The position numbers were made by a program, and so were the translations under genes. 64,000 nt of DNA, from assembly GCA_002005505.1 (NCBI GenBank), contig KV908590.1:90001-154000 (forward strand), read 5' to 3'. Under the pieces are notes generated by a model. It made no database searches, was not told where the DNA came from, and was given only the letters and a program-made list of their open reading frames with translations. Position 1 is the first letter of the stretch. The number at the start of each line of letters is the position of its first letter. The DNA comes from Botryococcus braunii. Lineage: Eukaryota; Chlorophyta; Trebouxiophyceae. Positions 43,779 to 55,718 of the stretch are shown one piece after another.

Positions 43779-45000
43779 GCCAACGGTCGCTAAGAATATC
43801 ATTGCCAAATGAAAGTCATGCACCAATGCTGGTTGGAGATGGGGCCGGCGACATTCCAAAGATAGCACAGGAAAATCCTGCAGCTAAATGGGGAAAAGAA
43901 GGTAGGCATGGCAATGCGCAAGGGTGAAGGTCCCCAGCGGTTTCTCTTTCAAGAGGAACCGAAGAGTCGTAGACAAATCATAGATTCACTCTTCACTCTC
44001 GCTCTTTGTATTAAATTACAGGTTACACATGCGAGAGCGGAAAACGTTGGAAGGGTAGCAGCAACCACTGCTATCCGCTTAAGGTAATCGAACTAGCCTG
44101 GGCATTTTGTTAGGGCCCGGTGGAAGTTTGTCTCCGGAAGGAGCTGACGGTGTTCTAGGTGCCTGTTGCTCCCTGACGGGACCGGGCGCGGGTACCCGAA
44201 CCACCTGTGTGCTCGGAATCGGGCGGCCCACAGGTATCTAGAGCCTCCGATACGGGAGCGTCTGGATTTTGAAATACAGAGATCTGTGAAACCCGTGAAA
44301 ACTGCCGTTTCAGGGCCTGCTTCAACCGCCCCGTTGGACATCCCAAAAATAGATGGGAAAGAAGATCGACTCTATTTTTTTTACGAGAAACCTGTCATCT
44401 GATCGCATCGAATACCACCCCATTTTTACTTCTTGCGATGAACATACCCTATGAGTTTCACAGTGCTCAGCGTGAGGATGCCCGGAGACAGGTACTTGAT
44501 AAAGAAAATCCTGTCACCGCCATTGATCAGAAACAGAATAACTGAACATGTCATTTGAGCATGCAGGCAGTTGATCAAGCGAAGAAAAGAGCTGTAGAGC
44601 AGAAGTCCGACTACCACACTTTCCAGAACATGGTACTGAGGCCTCCCCCGCAAAATCGTAGACGCTTCGGTACATATGAATTTGGTTGAAAGAGTTATGT
44701 AGGGATCTGCAGGTAGCTGCAGCACACTTGAAGCCTGTAACTGCTTCAACGTCTGCTGGTATGAGTAGTGTCATCAGATGAGTCAGTACCTTTACTTACT
44801 GGCGTTGGGTGATCTTCTGTCTTAGATGCTGAAGACCATTGCGCAGGGAAGCAAATTTTTTTGAGAGCGTTTGATGCTTCTGGGTGCCCAGTTCACGGCC
44901 GTGTAGACAACAGAGAGTGCAGTAACATCAGGCAAAGTCTACGTCCCTTCTGGAGCTACCAATGCCTTTCATGACTCTTTTGTGCGCACCTAAATGTCCA
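43779..45000 (+). CDS. possible exons of an unidentified Cys-containing protein
   Basis: Three exon-like pieces stand out. One ends at a GAAG-GTAGGC donor near 43911 and reads NESHAPMLVGDGAGDIPKI and onward to KWGKEG. It joins in phase to a piece after TTACAG near 44022 reading YTCESGKRWKGSSNHCYPLK, which ends at an AAG-GTAATC donor. A third, after GCGCAG near 44847, reads RAFDASGCPVHGRVDNREC and on to a TGA near 44978. The spaced Cys residues suggest an extracellular protein. It could be a continuation of the CHRD gene, or a separate gene. No family is recognised, and the joins between the second and third pieces are unresolved. Confidence 0.28.
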
Positions 45001-45993
45001 CGGATCGCGCGAGCGTGCATTGGGGGTTTGCAGGACGGGAGATCTACCTCGAGGGTGTTGCCAGTCCTACACTCCACAGAGTCAAGCAGAGTTTATACAC
45101 TACTGGAGAAAAGCCGATATCTCCTCTCGACTTGTGCTTCTGCACGATAAGCATCAGCTCGCACATAGGTGGTTTTCTGTAGAGCTACCACCCAATGTTT
45201 TCAAAGAGGTCCTCATAACACTTGGCACATGGTGGAGGCTAAGCATGTGAGGACCCCTGGCAGCAATTACTGCAAACCAAAAGCTTGTGGCAACTGCCCT
45301 CCTGCAGCTGTGAAATCAAGCTATATCTGCACACTGCATGTTCGTTCGCCTGCATGACATGTTCACATGGAGCTTGTCCAATAGCACTCTGAAGGAGGAC
45401 AGAGATACATTGAAAAGGTGCAGGGCTTGGTGGGTTTTAACATGTCATGTTGCTGGCTGATTGTTTATGTTGCAGGGAAACTCACGAGAAGTGCACGATC
45501 AACCAGAGCATTCCAAATTCACCGCCACGCATTGCAAGTGGAGCCTTGACCCCATCTGAAGAGAGCAACCTCGAAGGTGCTATCCTCTGCCCTTTTTGGT
45601 CAAAGCCAATCCTTGTTTCCAATAAGACCAGGCATGCACAGTACAGTTATCATCTTCAAAAACACTTCACTGATAGTACATACAACATCAGTCTTGGTGC
45701 ACATGTGCCCCCGTGTGTCTCACGTCCGCGAAAAGGCACATGGGTCAAACGAGAAGCAAGGTCAGGAGGTGGTGGGGGGGGACAGTGGAGGTATCTGGAA
45801 TGTAGAGAAATGTTACAGGGTTATCCCTGCAGTCCAGCACCTGAAGGCCACTTGGCAGTGAGGCACATGGCGATCTGATAGTGGACTCAGGATCGCACCC
45901 TTGCACATCGGAGTTGGGGGGAACACACACACCCCACACACACACACGCACGCACACACACACACACACAACCCCCCCCACACACACACACAC

Positions 45994-46063
<70 letters not shown>

Positions 46064-46500
46064 CTTAAGCAGACGCCGAGGGGGGTAGGAGGAACCTACG
46101 TGGGTGGGCTTCCTGATCACTACCTTATCTTTCCTGTCAAAGTTGCACTTTCAAGCCCGACACTGTTTGAGGATATGACTACAGGTGCTGTACCACCGTG
46201 GGCATCAAGAAGACAGGCTGCAGAGCGTATCTTACACATTCTTCAGACTCTTGCGGGCACGTCCCACAACCTCTTTTTTGTACATGCTAGGTGGATTGGC
46301 TTGAACAGACACTTGCATACTAGCTTCTTGGTTGCGGCAGTATGGAGGTGTTGCCTGCTGCCTGGTCAGACGCTTTTGAAGTCTATGTTGAATGCAGTCC
46401 AGAAGAGCTTCTTTGTGCACACAACTGAACAAACCCTCAAAGTTCAGTCCCTTACTGTTACTGCACCAATAGAAGCAAAGTAATTCCACAATCTTTTTCT
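45001..46500. other. unassigned region with a (CA)n array
   Basis: A stretch after TGTTGCAG near 45476 is open to about 45575 and ends near a GAAG-GTGCTA donor-like site; it may be an exon, but the frame is ambiguous. (CA)n with C-runs spans about 45927-46060. Another open frame at about 46100-46480 has no recognised motif. Confidence 0.35.
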
Positions 46501-46661
46501 CCGCGTGTGCCAGGTCATGCGCCCTTTACACTTTTTCTGTAACCCTAGCATCCAGAACCATCTAGAAAATGCAAACCACTTGGCTTGGTGGACCTTTGCC
46601 GTTTACCCTTTCCTTCTTGTTATATTCCGCTTTTGGCCGCAGCGTCCTTTGCACGTGCGCT

Positions 46662-46662
<1 letters not shown>

Positions 46663-46752
<90 letters not shown>

Positions 46753-46790
46753 TGTGTGTGTGTGTGAGTGATTGAGTGAGTGAGTGAGTG
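46663..46790 (+). repeat. (GT)n microsatellite with GTGA tail
   Basis: (TG)n at about 46663-46766, followed by GAGTGATTGAGTGAGTGAGT. Confidence 0.97.
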
Positions 46791-47008
46791 ATTGAAAATC
46801 TGTGCTTGTTCTCATCGTCTGAAAGCTTTCCCTTTGCAATAATGCTGTTGGGTACCCCTTCCCACATGTACACCAACATGGTCAAGTTGTGGTCAACCAT
46901 TGATGTGAGCAAACAGCTATGATTCTGTCTCTGTATCATTACAGTGAGGGTCGGATTGGGTTTTCCATTTGCAGATCCTTTCGCCTTCACTGCTTCTAAT
47001 CTGTTTAA

Positions 47009-47200
47009 CATAAAGAGTGAAGCCTATCCTGCTTGTAATCTATTTGATATAGAGTGAAGCCTATCCTGCTTCTATTATGTTTAATATAAAGAGTGAAGCC
47101 TATCCTGCTTCTAATCTATTCAATATAGAGTGAAGCCTATCCTGCTTCTAATCTGTTTAATATAAAGAGTGAAGCCTATCCTGCGTCTAATCTGTTTGAT
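47009..47200 (-). repeat. tandem array of the dispersed GGATAGGCTTCACT repeat, five copies
   Basis: AGTGAAGCCTATCCTGC recurs five times at about 37-39 bp spacing, separated by variants of TTCTAATCTGTTTAATATAA. The reverse complement of one unit (GCTTCACTCTTTATATTAAAC) matches the single copy near 2531 at 20 of 21 bases. Confidence 0.9.
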
Positions 47201-48900
47201 TGGTTTACCTCCTCCTGCCTCGTTTGGGGGTGGGGGGGGGGGCAAGCCAAGAGGCATGACTGGGGACCCGAGGGGAAGAGCAGAGGGGGTTTGGGAAAAC
47301 TTTTGGGGCTTCTGGACTAATCTTCTGACCTGGGGTAGGACAAAAACGCTTCTCACTGTCATTGCGTCTGATTGGACAACAACATGGGGAGGAGGCGCGG
47401 GCCCTGGTGCGCGAAGTGTGTGAACTTCTTGCCTCCGAGTCTGGTCTCGACGCATGCGCAGCAGAACTGAAAAGCTGCTTCCAATGCGATGTGCATCCCA
47501 GCACTGCCAGTCAAGCACAGTGATCAAGCACAGGAGCATCCCAGTCAAGCACAGGAGCCTCCCAGCACTGCCAGTCAAGAACAGTGATCACATAAGCCAT
47601 CGATGTCAAGCCTAGGTTGTTGGCATGCGCTGGCTTGTTAATTTGGCGCCCATCGCTGTACGTAGATCAGTATGCAGGTGTAACTGTAGGTGCAATGTCC
47701 CCGTTTTATTTCTCTTTTGCTCGTCTTCAATATTTAGTCACATAATATTTTGCACCCCCCACCCCCCACCCACTCTGGGGGGGCTTGGTTGGTCAATTCA
47801 ATTAGTATAAGGCCAACCCCTTCCCGTTTCGTTTGATTCGCAGAGTCCAATCTTGATGCGCAAAATGTCTCCTAGTCATTCTTGCACATCCATCTGGCTG
47901 CAAATGGCCGATGTGGGCAGACCATGATGTGACATATCAAGGAGATCATGACGATCGAATTTGGTGAGCGTTGACGGGATTTCCTCGTGGGAGAGAAGAG
48001 CTCTTGAGTGGACTCAACTTGAGTGTCCTCAAATGAAATGGCACCCCACGCCTTCATATGAGAAGACCATTGAGGCTAGAACGAGAATCATTGCCCCGTG
48101 GGTGCACAGACCAAAACCCTAGTCGCATGTATAAACACATCTCTTGGTATCTTGTGAAATGTGGAGAATTTCAGAAGTCAGAAATTTATCTACATAACGT
48201 CCTAGACAATGCCACTTGTGTGTTCTTTGAGCTCTTCTCTCAGTAGCAACGTACCCGTTGCTGATCTTGGATACAAGAAAAGACATTACCTCTTTGAGAA
48301 CTTAAAAATTTTGGATGAGGCCTGCACCAAGCACAGAGCAGGGGGCACAATTACAAAGCTTTGGCCTGCCGGACAGCAAACTTTTCTTCTAGCGACATCA
48401 CAGTCATAACCAACTGAGTAACTGAGTTCTGAATCATGGCTGTCTTATAAGGCGGATTTCAAAGTGCAGATGGGTGATGTGTAACATGCGATGCAATGAA
48501 AATTATATACATTGCATCTGAGAGTGGCCATACAGCTGAATACCAATGTATGTATATACTAGTAATGCTTCCATGACAGTATACTCGGTCGTCTTCCGCA
48601 CTTCTCCATGCCCCTCTATCTGACTTACGTCCCTTCCGCTCTTACCATCTTCCCCAGTTCAAGTTCCAAGTCAGCATCGCTTTCGTGTCAGGAGATGTCT
48701 CCATCCGTTATCAATGGAAGACACGACAACCACCAGAAGGACCGCATATACTAAAACCACGACGGTCATCCACAGAACTCTGTGGACTGGAGGAAGCACG
48801 AAGTCCCGTCTGACTGCAAAAACATCACGGCATACACGTGTAAAGTGTTTCAGGCGGTTTGAAACTGTTGTCAAGAAATTGAACAATGGAGTACGCACAA
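47201..48900. other. no gene recognised
   Basis: Direct repeats of AGTCAAGCACAG-type phrases occur at about 47508-47585. Open frames are short and without motifs. Confidence 0.4.
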
Positions 48901-49420
48901 CTCCACGTGTGGGACCCCTTTCAGGAAAGGCTGTACCCTGGTGCTGCCCTGCATATACCCTTTGAGTATCCCCATATCTTCTACTAAAGCCTGCCTGTGT
49001 TCTACCACTGCTGTACAACTGCTCCTTGCCCAGGTGCTGACGCCGACCATCTTGCCCAGGCTTCAGCAGAAAGCAGCGTCTGTTACACTGCAACACACAA
49101 ATGGCATATTCAAGCTACAAAAATGTGTTCTACTTAGTGTCGCAGCGTCACAGGACTGTGCCACCAAAGCTGTTGCTTCGCCTTACATGGGAACGCTGGG
49201 AGCCAGGCCGTACCGAATGGGCCCCTGCTGGGACCAATTGTGCCGTACCACGCCTTGAGGGTGTGGTTGAAAACTTTACATGGCGCAAAGATAGATTGAG
49301 CTTATTCTGTAAGCGGGGACACTCTTGGTTGCATCTGTTCTGTAGCAACCGCTGGGGTGACTCACTTATTTCGAAGGCAGAAACTCGGACCATTGGAGAG
49401 GGCACTCGCGTCCAGGATTA
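48880..49420 (+). other. exon-like open stretches, unidentified
   Basis: An ATG near 48889 opens MEYAQLHVWDPFQERLYPGA and continues to a stop near 48988. Further on, a frame of about 106 codons from 49101 reads LLLRLTWERWEPGRTEW. The peptides look natural rather than repeat-derived, but no family is recognised and splice joins cannot be fixed. Confidence 0.2.
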
Positions 49421-50590
49421 AACTCCCCAAATTTGGATGTAACTCAAACACGAACAAGGCTTGAAAAAGCACCAATAACTTTGGCGTACAGCAAGATCAG
49501 AATGGAAGTAGGCACGATGCTGCGTACTGCGACCAAAGAACGAAACAGCTGGTGCGATGTGCCTTCCACTACCGGATGTTCACAGTACTATAATGTTGTG
49601 GCATAGAGAACCTTACTTTTGCAGACGATGTTTTGGGACTTGACGAGAACCATCTTGATTGCTAGTACTCCCAATGCAGGCAGTACAGTACCTGCAAAAC
49701 TGCCACCAGGGGAAAGGATGGTCAACTGCAACATACTTCCCATTCTTCATCAGAAAAGAAATAGTTATAGATTGGGTAGCCATCCACATAAGTTTACGCC
49801 TCTATCTGTGCACGCATGCTTTCGGACCGTACGATCCGAAAGTGTGGTTCCTCTCTACTGCATTCTTTTCTCACCGAATACTCTGGGGCTTCATTTCTCT
49901 GACCCGTCAAGTCTTGTGACACCATAATTTACAAGGCAAGCAGTGCGTAATACCGATCTTGAGCATTGGGCCTAGCAAGGTTGAGAGATAGACGCCTTCT
50001 GGCCCAGGGCCGTGCTTGGACCGTGTAATCTAGTACACAACCAATCATCATTTCATCGACATGGGCTTGGATGGGGGCACATACATAACGTTTGTACCCC
50101 ACCTCATTGTGTGCATGCATCAATCTGACTGCCCCAAGGCTGTCACGTCAGGCTATGCTTCGACGTCTGGTGTAAGCTGTTGCATATATTTTGTTTGAGG
50201 CCTTTACCTGCAGAGAGCATAGCACAATCTTCCGTGTTTGGTGAGAAGCAGTGTTGGCGCACAGACGATCCGACGTTTTGAGGGGGCAATCTTGGGAGCT
50301 TGCTTCTGCGGATAACAGCAGATCAACAAGGGGAGGGACTGTGAGCTCTTCCTCAACCTTCAAACGCAAAAAACTCGACAAGAATCTTGAAAGGTATATA
50401 TCACCCGCATGCTTGGACAATATGCCATGCTTGACTCAGATGGCACCAAGAGGGTGTGCAGGTGACACCGCCAGCCGTGGGTGATTTCATAATTACAAAC
50501 ACCTCGATTTGGTGGATCCAGAACACTCATTGCTGGTTGCATGTCCCTCCGATAAAGTGAAATGGGCACGTACTGTATGCGCACGAATGC
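49421..50590. other. unassigned; one exon-like stretch
   Basis: About 50222-50392 is open after an ACCTGCAG acceptor-like site. It reads RGQSWELASADNSRSTRGG and then SSSTFKRKKLDKNLE, and ends at GAAAG-GTATAT. This could be an exon of a basic, disordered protein. No function is assigned. Confidence 0.25.
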
Positions 50591-50614
50591 ATGCACGAGT
50601 GCGCGCGGGCGCGT

Positions 50615-50732
<118 letters not shown>

Positions 50733-51086
50733 CCATATGACAGGGAGCTGACAAAAGGAGTACCGCATGATCAAGTCGTACATCAGCCTGCTGTGAGGGC
50801 ACTCGCTGTAAAGGGAGAAGAAGTGAGGACATAGCCATTCCTGCAATCCGCAGAATGCAATGATGTCTTTCCTGAATGTGCAGATCAACACGCTGGTCAA
50901 CGTGCTCACTCACTGGAGAAAAGCTGCAACCTCCAATTGTAAGCGACTTCCTGGGAAATCTTTACAACCGGTTGGTTCCCTAGTTTTTCCCCCGGCAGTC
51001 TCGTTTTTTGTCATTCTCTTGGCGATTGGCTTGCTTTGTTTATGAGAGCGTCCGTTTGCATGCATGTGTGATGAGTACTATTGTGT

Positions 51087-51324
<238 letters not shown>

Positions 51325-51339
51325 CTCACACACATTGGC

Positions 51340-51825
51340 AGGGAAGCGAGATGGCGAGGACTGAAGGAAGTGGGGGTTGTGTAGGGAAGCAGTGTTGCGT
51401 TTTTTGTTGGCGCAAGGAGGATCCTTTTTGGATGAAGCCCATCAGGTCTGCCTTTTTACCTGAGGTTCACTACAAGCAGCGTACTCTGGTTTTGTGCACA
51501 CTTCTGTCCAGTTGTTCAAAGAGCTCCAGTGTCTCGAGTTCATTGGAATCACACAGAGGAGAGGTACATCATCGGAATCGAGAAGACATCAAGTTGCCTG
51601 GTCTCGCAGTAAACCAATGCACCCCCCCCCCCTCCCTTCTGTAGGGGCAATTGGGTTGGGAAATGTCTAAGATGTCCCATTGACTTGGGAAACACTGAGG
51701 ATAAGAGTTTTTTCTGGTCAATCCCCCTTGTCAGCGGCTCCTACCATACCCGACAACCCTATAAAATTGATGACCTGGATCCGGAGATTTCACGGCGGCT
51801 TGGGGGAGACGGAGGAAAGGTTAGG
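51340..51825 (+). other. exon-like open stretches, unidentified
   Basis: A frame from about 51500 reads LFKELQCLEFIGIT, and one at 51685-51819 reads GSYHTRQPYKIDDLDPEISR, ending near a GGAAAG-GTTAGG donor-like site. The first faintly recalls the end of origin-recognition subunit 3, but the match is too short to call. Confidence 0.18.
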
Positions 51826-51886
51826 GTAGGCCACACCTCCGAGAGAGGGGGGAGAGGAGGGAGGGGGGGGAGCGAGACAGGCGCAT

Positions 51887-52417
<531 letters not shown>

Positions 52418-52439
52418 GTATTATTACAGGTATAGCCAG

Positions 52440-52975
52440 AAGATAGACACAGAGGGAAGATGTTGCATACCAAGGAGACATGTAAACCCTCAAGAGTCGT
52501 ACTGTTTGCGAATGCCATCTGGAATGATATCATGTCTGGTGGACCTCAAAAACAGACCCTACCAAAGGGCTATGGACAGACCCCACGATGGCTGCAATTC
52601 GGCCGGGGGTGATTAGTAAAATGGCTTTCAAACCCCATGTACCGCTTGAGGGTCCCACACGGCCCCTCGCAGCATTTCCTAATCGGATGCAGCAATGGCG
52701 GCCAGCTTGGGCGAGAATGAGATGTGAAAGGTGTTTGGGGATTGTGTGCAGTACTGGTATGCTAATCAGGTGGCCTGTGCTGCGGATGCTTTTGCACATT
52801 TGGAGTCTAAAAGGTGCGTTGGGCCTCCTGTCCACCACATTCCACTGCAGGGAATGGTTGGCTTGGAAAGCTTGGGCACAAAAGCAAACCATTGTATGCA
52901 GGGGTGTGCGCGTGCACACAGGACTAGAGGCTGAAACAGATACAGGGGGGGCAGAGAGAGGGAGACGGGAGAGGG
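52440..52975. other. unassigned open stretches
   Basis: At about 52440-52615 a frame reads RHVNPQESYCLRMPSGMISC and onward. At about 52725-52815 another reads FGDCVQYWYANQVACAADAF. Neither is recognised. Confidence 0.2.
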
Positions 52976-52980
52976 GGGGG

Positions 52981-53001
52981 AGCACACACACACACACACA
53001 C

Positions 53002-53074
<73 letters not shown>

Positions 53075-53105
53075 GAGAGGGAGAGCCCGGGGGGGGGGGG
53101 GGACA
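52981..53105 (+). repeat. (CA)n and G-run
   Basis: About 90 bp of CA (to about 53070), then a short purine stretch and a G-run at 53090-53102. Confidence 0.95.
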
Positions 53106-53330
53106 GAACAGTTGGTATGGGATGTGAGTGCATTCCCTTGGGAGCCATGCATTCAGTCGTATGTTTGGTAGTGCCCACAAATCTGCTGATGACAGTTACA
53201 TCCGTAAATTTGAGCGCATATATATGTACCGACAGGAGAATGGGCGGGGGGGGATATTGAGATGCCTGTTCCTGAGTATTGTCTGTTATGATGCTCCTCA
53301 GCCAGCCTTCCACTCTACTGGAGGCATCCC

Positions 53331-53690
<360 letters not shown>

Positions 53691-53987
53691 CGCACACGCG
53701 TGTGCTCGCGTGCACGTGCATGCACGCTCCCGCCCAAGCATGCAAGTGCCTCCTCGCTTCGCAGGTTTCTTCTCCCTTTCTCACTCCCTTCCCCCTTACC
53801 CCTCCTCCGGCTCGTAGAGCGCTCATGAGCCTCCTGAGTGGGGTTGCTCCGCCGCCCAGCCAAGAATTTTCAAACTCAGTGTGCACTGGCAACACGCCGC
53901 CGCCCCTGTCCATCCCCCCCCCCCCCCCGGGGGGGCAGCTCTCACAGGCGTGCACGTCCCCAATGACGGGGATGAGCGGGGAGGCAG

Positions 53988-55718
53988 GGATGTGTTCACA
54001 GTCCAGCTGGCAACGGGAAGCCAGGATGGTGAGGGGGATGGAGATGCGGCGTGTGCGTTCATTTGCCCCGTCACTCAACTGCCGTGCGGGTCGGCCCCCT
54101 TCGCAGCCATTGCATCTTGCGGGCACGTCTTCAGCCGCAGGGCCTTGCGCCAGGTAGCCTGGCTTCCCCCACTGACTCCTCCCCTCCCCGGTCTTTGGGC
54201 GGTACACTTCTCCCCCCCCCCCCCCACAAAAAAAAGAAAGGCTCCTCGCCCCCCAGGCTTGGGCGGTACACTTTTCCCCGCCCCCGGGCTTGGGCGGTAC
54301 ACTTCCTATCGGGCTCCATCCCGCACAAGACGACACTTTCTTGCTACTACGGACCTGCTGAGTCGCAGCCCCCCTCCTCCGTCTGCGGGCTTGCTATCAT
54401 GCCTGGGATTTTGCTCGTGCTGGCGTGTTGTTTAGGTTTGCTCCTTTTTGCGTCGTGGCGACTTCTACTTTTGCCCATTCTTCTTGTCCCTCCCCTTTTG
54501 GTTGTTGTTTTGAGTGGAGGGGGGAGGAGCTCTTATTTTCTCCCTTTTTTGAGGGGGTTGGACACACTTACAGACAACCTGGTGTCATGTGCGGGACGCA
54601 GCTCAGTGTGCCAACTCGCATCTGGTATTTTCAAGCTAAAGGTGACAGTGACGGGGACAGTGGCGGTTCTGACGGTGTTTCTGGCATTCTTTTGTTTTAG
54701 TCGCTTTTGCGGTACTTGTAAGGAAATGCAGTTTCTGGCAAGTGCTTAGTGAAGTCGGCCTTTCAACTGCGTTTTGTCATTCTGCCTTCTCTCTTTTTTT
54801 GGGGGAGGGGACCTCTGGGATGATGATATTGTGCATGCGCATATCGTATATGCCTGATGATTCATATGGTGTTCAATGGAAACCATAAGATGCTACATAA
54901 AACTTTCTCACTCGCCTCTTCCTCCTCCTCCTCCTCCTCCTCTTCCTCCTCCTCCTCCTCCCCCCGCCGCAGTTTTCATGGAGACAAATGGATTGGGAGA
55001 GCGGTACAGAGAACGTGTGTAGAACTTCCTTTCTGGCAATTGTTGGCGGTGAATGTGCGTGCCTATTTATGCTTGTGTCTCAGAATGCCGGTTGCATGTG
55101 TCTGTGCGCCTGCTGCTTGTTTTTTTTTGGGTCGTTTTTTTTTTTTTCCTTTTTTTTTCCTTTTTTTTGGGGGGGGGGGGGCATTTTCTCCTTCTATCAT
55201 TTTCTTCCCCCCCCCCCCTTTTTTTCACGGATTGTGTGGCTTTCCCGTTTTGATTCCCATCTTCCCATCCCCTCTGACCTCCTCTTGTTGTCGTTCACCG
55301 CCCGCCCTGTCCGGGGCCCCCTTGACATCCCCTGATCAACTCCGTCTTCACTTGGAATTTCGTCTCTTCCTACCTTCACCCCGTCATCCCGTCACACCCC
55401 TTTCCCACCGTCTCGTATGCTCCCACATGCCGCCCGGCCTGCTCCTCTTCGCATCGTCATGCAAGGGGGTGGCTGCGCGGGGTGCAGGTCAATGAGAACA
55501 CGTGCATGACGTGTGGAAAGCCTTTTCGGGATCCGGAAGATCTGGTGACGCTGAACGGCACGGAGGAGGAGGCGGCTGCTCTGCGGGAAGTGCTGGAGGT
55601 CCGCAGGCAGGCTGCCCGATTGAAAGGCCCGTCCAAGAAGCGCCGCCGCGTCCAGCACGAGCAGGGCCGCCTGGCCGGCGCTCCCCTGGACCTGCCCTTG
55701 TTGGAAGGTTGCTCCTGA
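53988..55718 (+). CDS. RTF2: RTF2-like protein (replication termination factor 2), 3' part of gene
   Basis: Two exons: 53988-54153 and 55488-55718 (TGA). The first reads DVFTVQLATG, an acidic linker, then FICPVTQLPCGSAPFAAIAS and CGHVFSRRALRQ. The second continues CMTCGKPFRDPEDLVTLNG, a Glu/Ala helix, and a basic tail (GPSKKRRRVQHEQGR). The paired C-P-V...C-G-H-V-F-S-x-R-A-L and C-x-x-C-G-x-x-F blocks are the C2HC2/U-box-like domain of RTF2 proteins, which act at stalled replication forks and, in plants, in pre-mRNA splicing. The N-terminal half (GTIPKR and CELG blocks) was not found upstream; it may lie beyond recognition or outside the 48-53.9 kb stretch. Confidence 0.82.
54190..54305 (+). 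repeat. three copies of TTGGGCGGTACACTT in the RTF2 intron
   Basis: Copies start near 54195, 54259 and 54290 with C-rich spacers. The rest of the intron (to 55487) holds (CTC)n near 54920-54960 and T-run plus G-run tracts at 55120-55180. Confidence 0.9.

Noticed and set aside
49620..49665. Possible LINE reverse-transcriptase motif (ADDVLGLDEN)
   Set aside because: Only a few residues resemble the A/YADD box and no surrounding RT motifs are present.
51500..51560. Possible ORC3 C-terminus (LFKELQCLEFIGIT)
   Set aside because: Match is about 14 residues and the expected continuation is absent; no other ORC3 exon was found nearby.
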